The notes under the pieces: generated by a model
What the model was told of the DNA's origin: nothing
What the model saw: only the letters and a program-made list of their open reading frames with translations
Database searches by the model: none
Position numbers and translations under genes: made by a program
NCBI RefSeq assembly: GCF_964019385.1
Contig: NC_088644.1
Coordinates: forward strand, 42,899,192 to 42,963,191
Direction of reading: 5' to 3'
DNA from: Sycon ciliatum
Taxonomy: Eukaryota > Porifera > Calcarea > Leucosolenida > Sycettidae
DNA length: 64,000 nucleotides
In this document: positions 60,184 through 64,000 of the stretch, piece by piece
How positions within the stretch are numbered: the first letter of the stretch is position 1
Layout of the letters: each line of letters opens with the position of its first letter

Positions 60184-63180
60184 ATGAAGGCGAAGAGAAA
60201 GTTGGGACGGCGGAGGCTTCTTGTCGCGAGCTGGAATGTGCAGTCACTAGTTGAGAGCACAGGAGATGCTCGGATTTGCCGTAAGGTGCCATCTGCTGCT
60301 AAGCGAGTCGATCGCGGCTTGGATTTCTTGTCGGAGGAATTACGAAAATTTGAAATTGGTGTAGCTGGTATACAAGAAACCAAGTGGTTTGGAAGTGATG
60401 TCTGGCCTGTCGGCGCTTGCACTTTTGTTCATTCCGGGAGGCCCTTTCCGGCCGACGGTGAAACAGCTCGGCGTGACGAGGGCGTTGGGATTTGGATGGG
60501 GCCTGACATGACATCGCCCTGGAGGAGAGGCGGCGAACAGTGGAACGCGATCAGTTCACGTATCGCCACAGCTCGCTTTCTAGTCGGCATGAAGGGAGAC
60601 AAGCTCCAGCGTGGTGGCCAGCGATATTCTGACCAGTATCTGACAATTGTAAACGTGTATGCACCAACTAGCAAGGCGACTCGAGCAGTGAAGGATAAAT
60701 TCTTTCGAGACTTGCAAGATGCCCTTCATCATGTGAACAAAAATGATGTCATGGTCCTTCTAGGAGATTTCAACGCTCGCGTCGGTTCATTGTCACTTGC
60801 AGATCCTTCTGATGAGCGCCCACTGTGGGACCAGGTACTAGGACAGTTTGGCCTCGGTCAATGCAACCAGGCTGGGGAAGATCTGCTGTCTTTTTGTGCC
60901 AGGAACTCTCTCTGCGTAATGAACACCTGGTTTCGCAAGAGACCTTTTCGGCGCGGCACTTGGACACACCCTGCGACACGACAACAGCATCTGATTGACT
61001 ATGTCATACTACGACAAGACCAACGTGTATTCTGTCAGGATGTTACGGTGATGCGCGGTGCATCGTTCTGGACGGATCATTGTATGGTGCGGAGTAAGCT
61101 GGCACTGGATTTCTCCCGCCCACGCAAGTCGCAGTCAGCTCCACGCCGACTGGCGGTGCACAACCTGCATGATAGTGACATCCGGAAGGAATTTCAGACC
61201 AAGCTGGATGATGTGCTTGGAAATGGTCCTGGCCTGCAGCAAGAGTCACCTGGGGATGACACCATTGACTCGTCTTGGTCTCGCGTTCGTGATCCGCTTA
61301 TATCGGCTTCTTCATCAGTCCTGGGATATAAGCGCCGTGCCCAGCCGGATTGGTTCCTTGAGAGTCGTGATGAGCTGGAACCGCTCATTCAGGAGAAGAA
61401 CAAACACCACCAGATCTTGCTAGCCAATGACACCCGCCAAAACCGTCAGGTCTTCAGGAGACACCAGCGACTTGTTGCAAAGGCAGTGCGGGATGCAAAG
61501 GACAGATGGGTCATGAAGACTGCGCGTCATGCAGAAGAGGCCAAGAAAGATGGTCGTACTCGGTGGCGCTGCATAAACATGTTGCAGGGTGTTCATGTCG
61601 GGAGGAAATCAACTGCTACATCATCTGTTCTCGATGAGAATGGGAATGCTACGCCAGATATTGACTCTACCCGAGCCAGATTCGGTCGGCATTTCGAGCG
61701 TGTTCTGAATGTTCCCTCGGAGTTTAATGCTGATGTTGTGAATTCCATGCCGGAGCTGGAGGTGCGAGAGGATCTAGATACTGTACCAGCATTTGAGGAA
61801 CTCCAACATGCCTTAGGTAACATGAAGCGAGGCACTGCAGCTGGTCAATCTGGCATCCTCCCGGAACTTGTGCTTTGTGGAGGTGAAGTTCTTCAGCGTC
61901 GCATTCATGAGCTGATGGTGCAGGTATGGTCATCTGGATGCGTCCCCGGTGATTGGCGAGATGCGCAAATTGTCCCCATCCCCAAGAAAGGTAATCTTCG
62001 CGTGTGTGACAACTGGCGTGGCATCAGTCTGCTGGACGTCGTAGGCAAGCTGTTCGCGCGGATCATCCAGGATCGTCTTGAGGAGATCGCCGAGGACATT
62101 CTGCCGGACACGCAATGTGGTTTCCACAAGGGACGTGGCTGCTTAGATATGGTTTTTGTTGCTCGGCAGTTTGTGGAGAAAACCATCGAACAGCTTGTGG
62201 AGAAAGCCATCGAACATGAGTCGAACTTGTACGTCCTTTTCGTAGACTTGCGAAAGGCTTATGACTCTATCCCCCGTGCTGGTTTGTGGTTGGTCCTGGA
62301 GAAATGCGGTGTTCCTCCAAAGATGTTGTCATTGATCCAGTCTCTGCATAATGGTATGCTCGCCCATGTTCGTGTCGACAATGGCAGGTCGTCGGAATTT
62401 GAGGTCCGCAATGGTTTGCGTCAAGGATGCACACTTGCTCCTATTATGTTTAACATATATTTCGCAGCTGTTGTGGCCCACTGCCACTGGCGGTCGATCT
62501 CCGCTGTTCCTGGCTTTCCACTGCGCTATCGTTTGGGTCGCAAGCTCGTCGGCGATCGCACAACCAAGAGTCGCCTTGAGCACCTTGACGTCACTGAGTC
62601 ACAGTTTGCCGACGATGCCGCACTGTACACCACCTCACATGAGAATCTGTGCACTATGGCCAATGAGTTCATCTCATGGGCGTCTGACTGGGGCCTGACT
62701 GTCAGTATCACCAAGACCAAGGCAATGTCGGTTGGACCAGGTCGAGTATGTGCAGATCTCCCTGTCCTCGGTGGTGATGACGTCATCAGTTGCCAGGATG
62801 ATTTCACCTACCTTGGAAGCAACATCAGTGGGGATGGTCAGCCGGATCATGAAATCGCATCCCGTTTGGCAAAGGCATCGCGTGCGTTTGGCAGCCTAAC
62901 GAACCCCATCTTCCGCAACACGTCACTGTCTCTTGGGACACGGCGCTATGTGTACCAAGCTTGCGTCTTGATGGTCCTGTTTTATGCATCAGAGAGCTGG
63001 ACGTTGAAGGCCCCGCAGCTACATCGCCTGGAGGTATTCCATCACCATTGCATCCGAGTGATTCTGGGTGTGTCTCGGGACCAGCAGTGGCAGGATCGCA
63101 TTTCTTCTGAGGAACTAGCCCGTCGTTTCGATATGCCGTCGTCAATGGCGGAGGTCGTACGCTGTCACCGCTTACGCTGA
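60184..63180 (+). CDS. LINE protein: APE endonuclease and reverse transcriptase, cut short by an in-frame TGA
   Basis: I start at ATG 60184 (MKAKRKLGRRRLLVASWNVQ) because the longer N-terminus from 60055 lies in the MITE. The endonuclease motifs are SWNVQSL, QETKWFG, VNVYAPTS, LLGDFNARVG, DYVILR and WTDHCMV. The RT motifs are A FVDLRKAYDSIPR, B NGLRQGCTLAPIMFN, C FADDAALYTTS and YLGSNISGDG. The frame meets TGA at 63178-63180, where the family has tryptophan (RLR-W-LGHLGRM), so TGG to TGA is likely. The same frame continues to 63483 through PKKRWRDIAAADL and a finger (CGCGRDFRRPNDLTRHRKYC), with a second TGA near 63356. All catalytic residues precede the first stop. Confidence 0.9.
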   Translation: MKAKRKLGRRRLLVASWNVQSLVESTGDARICRKVPSAAKRVDRGLDFLSEELRKFEIGVAGIQETKWFGSDVWPVGACTFVHSGRPFPADGETARRDEGVGIWMGPDMTSPWRRGGEQWNAISSRIATARFLVGMKGDKLQRGGQRYSDQYLTIVNVYAPTSKATRAVKDKFFRDLQDALHHVNKNDVMVLLGDFNARVGSLSLADPSDERPLWDQVLGQFGLGQCNQAGEDLLSFCARNSLCVMNTWFRKRPFRRGTWTHPATRQQHLIDYVILRQDQRVFCQDVTVMRGASFWTDHCMVRSKLALDFSRPRKSQSAPRRLAVHNLHDSDIRKEFQTKLDDVLGNGPGLQQESPGDDTIDSSWSRVRDPLISASSSVLGYKRRAQPDWFLESRDELEPLIQEKNKHHQILLANDTRQNRQVFRRHQRLVAKAVRDAKDRWVMKTARHAEEAKKDGRTRWRCINMLQGVHVGRKSTATSSVLDENGNATPDIDSTRARFGRHFERVLNVPSEFNADVVNSMPELEVREDLDTVPAFEELQHALGNMKRGTAAGQSGILPELVLCGGEVLQRRIHELMVQVWSSGCVPGDWRDAQIVPIPKKGNLRVCDNWRGISLLDVVGKLFARIIQDRLEEIAEDILPDTQCGFHKGRGCLDMVFVARQFVEKTIEQLVEKAIEHESNLYVLFVDLRKAYDSIPRAGLWLVLEKCGVPPKMLSLIQSLHNGMLAHVRVDNGRSSEFEVRNGLRQGCTLAPIMFNIYFAAVVAHCHWRSISAVPGFPLRYRLGRKLVGDRTTKSRLEHLDVTESQFADDAALYTTSHENLCTMANEFISWASDWGLTVSITKTKAMSVGPGRVCADLPVLGGDDVISCQDDFTYLGSNISGDGQPDHEIASRLAKASRAFGSLTNPIFRNTSLSLGTRRYVYQACVLMVLFYASESWTLKAPQLHRLEVFHHHCIRVILGVSRDQQWQDRISSEELARRFDMPSSMAEVVRCHRLR

Positions 63181-63485
63181 CTTGGCCACCTTGGGCGAAT
63201 GGAGGATTCTCGTCTCCCCAAGCGCGTTCTATTTGCCGAGGGACTCAACACAAGGCCCAGACACGGTCCCAAGAAACGTTGGAGGGACATCGCCGCTGCT
63301 GATCTGAGTGCTCGGTGCATGACAGGTGACTGGTGCGTATTGGCGCAGGACAGATGAGACTGGCGCCTCGTGTGCAATCGTCCCCGACCGGCTGTGCCAA
63401 AGCCTAGAGTGTTCATTTGCGGCTGTGGCAGGGACTTCCGTCGGCCCAACGATCTAACTCGCCACAGGAAATACTGCAACTCCTG
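63181..63485 (+). pseudogene. C-terminal domain of the LINE beyond the TGA
   Basis: In frame with 60184-63180: LGHLGRMEDSRLPKRVLF, GPKKRWRDIAAADL, a TGA at 63356-63358, then FICGCGRDFRRPNDLTRHRK and the stop TGA. The terminal C-x-C-x12-H-x4-C finger resembles that of the decayed LINE at 33921. Confidence 0.8.
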
Positions 63486-63545
63486 ATGCTATCATTGCAC
63501 GGAGCAATGGGCATCCAAAGGTCCAAAGGTGTATGTGGAATTTAA

Positions 63546-63702
63546 GCCTAGTTCACATTCGACGGTGCGCGCGACGGGAACCTTCGGGACTGTCTGCCGT
63601 ACGGATCGGGAAGCGACAGGAAGAGTTGAGGCTGTTCTACTTTCCGTACCGTATGCGGGAACGCAAGCGTACAAAACGGCTGCATTCGAGTGTGAACAGG
63701 GG
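63546..63702. mobile_element. possible ~155-bp MITE, GTTCACAYTCGA termini
   Basis: GTTCACATTCGA at the left faces TCGAGTGTGAAC at the right, and further CCGTACGG/CCGTATGCGG words pair imperfectly inside. No clear target duplication. Confidence 0.4.
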
Positions 63703-63757
63703 ACGATGTTGTGCACCGACTCCTCCCGATTCGTCCTTGGAATTTTTTAGCATTTCA

Positions 63758-64000
63758 AATAGGGGTGAAACAATTAGTTCGAATATTCGAGTATTCGTTC
63801 GAAAATCTCAAACGAGCGAGTATTCGAAATTTTGCACTCGATCGGTTTTTTTTTTTTTTTTTTAGTACTGGCATTCTATTTTTCAAAAACTCCTGTAGTA
63901 CTGCTCATCGACTGGTATGCACGCATTATTCGTGCCTTTGAGTCAGTATTTTATGACTTGGACGATGCGATCACCACGGCAAGTAACGTTATTTTGTTTT
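63758..64000. mobile_element. possible start of a hAT-like element, cut by the window end
   Basis: TAGGGGTGAAACAATTAGTT followed by TCGAATATTCGAGTATTCG-like repeats resembles hAT terminal sequence. A T20 run is at about 63846-63865. The other end is not in the window. Confidence 0.35.

Larger units (their letters stand above)
60126..63485 (+). mobile_element. nearly intact APE-type LINE
   Basis: A short 5' UTR, then one ORF with EN, RT and C-terminal finger. The 3' end is not marked by a tail. It starts within a few bases of the MITE's right end. No target duplication was identified. Confidence 0.85.

Overview
The window reads as nuclear DNA of an invertebrate animal (Metazoa). It carries an intact phospholipid scramblase gene, exons with GT-AG splice sites, an AATAAA polyadenylation signal, many microsatellites, and a dense, layered load of animal-type transposable elements: several LINE clades, Penelope-like elements, LTR elements and many kinds of MITE. 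The element mix would suit a marine animal such as a sponge, cnidarian or lancelet-like invertebrate, but nothing here fixes the phylum. Bacterial features (ribosome binding sites, operons, CRISPR) do not apply. Positions 12001-12200 are an assembly gap.

Layout. 0-5 kb: an intronless scramblase gene on the minus strand (254-973), a probable terminal exon with poly(A) signal (2782-2964), a 105-bp inverted duplication and a perfect 44-bp palindrome. 5-12.3 kb: nested elements full of the ATTATGC/GCATAAT word, with 8-bp target duplications (hAT-like), interrupting a LINE remnant. 13.4-16.6 kb: a LINE whose 5' end is inverted in the way twin priming produces. 16.8-22.7 kb: a DNA-transposase remnant, two Penelope-like element (PLE) loci with GIY-YIG or C-terminal coding and hammerhead-ribozyme cores, and a near-perfect 0.86-kb palindrome. 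22.7-26.4 kb: a train of seven TTAA-flanked, GCGACA-rich MITEs abutting one another, one split by a non-autonomous LTR element with a tRNA-Trp-like primer site. 26.6-35.5 kb: further MITEs, a transposon with a Myb-like fragment, a hammerhead core and a decayed LINE. 36-47 kb: two phase-compatible exons of an unknown gene, two copies of an unclassified repeat, tandem short LTRs and a second LTR family. 47.2-47.7 kb: a 31-bp minisatellite. 48-57.6 kb: four copies of an endonuclease-at-C-terminus (RLE-type) LINE, each sitting in a (TCA)n/(TGA)n microsatellite, one with an intact open reading frame of 1292 codons. 58.5-59.7 kb: the 3' exons of an unknown host gene with an intron made almost only of (TG)n. 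59.7-63.5 kb: a MITE and an almost intact APE-type LINE with an in-frame TGA.

The most unusual element is a set of three 37-38 bp perfect palindromes (10785, 26670, 29891). Each starts CAGGG, ends CCCTG and is flanked by its own perfect 8-bp target-site duplication. They look like extremely small hAT-type MITEs. Their arms differ between copies, but each difference is mirrored in both arms of the same copy. The other main points are target specificity for TCA microsatellites and hammerhead ribozyme cores at four loci plus a decayed fifth.
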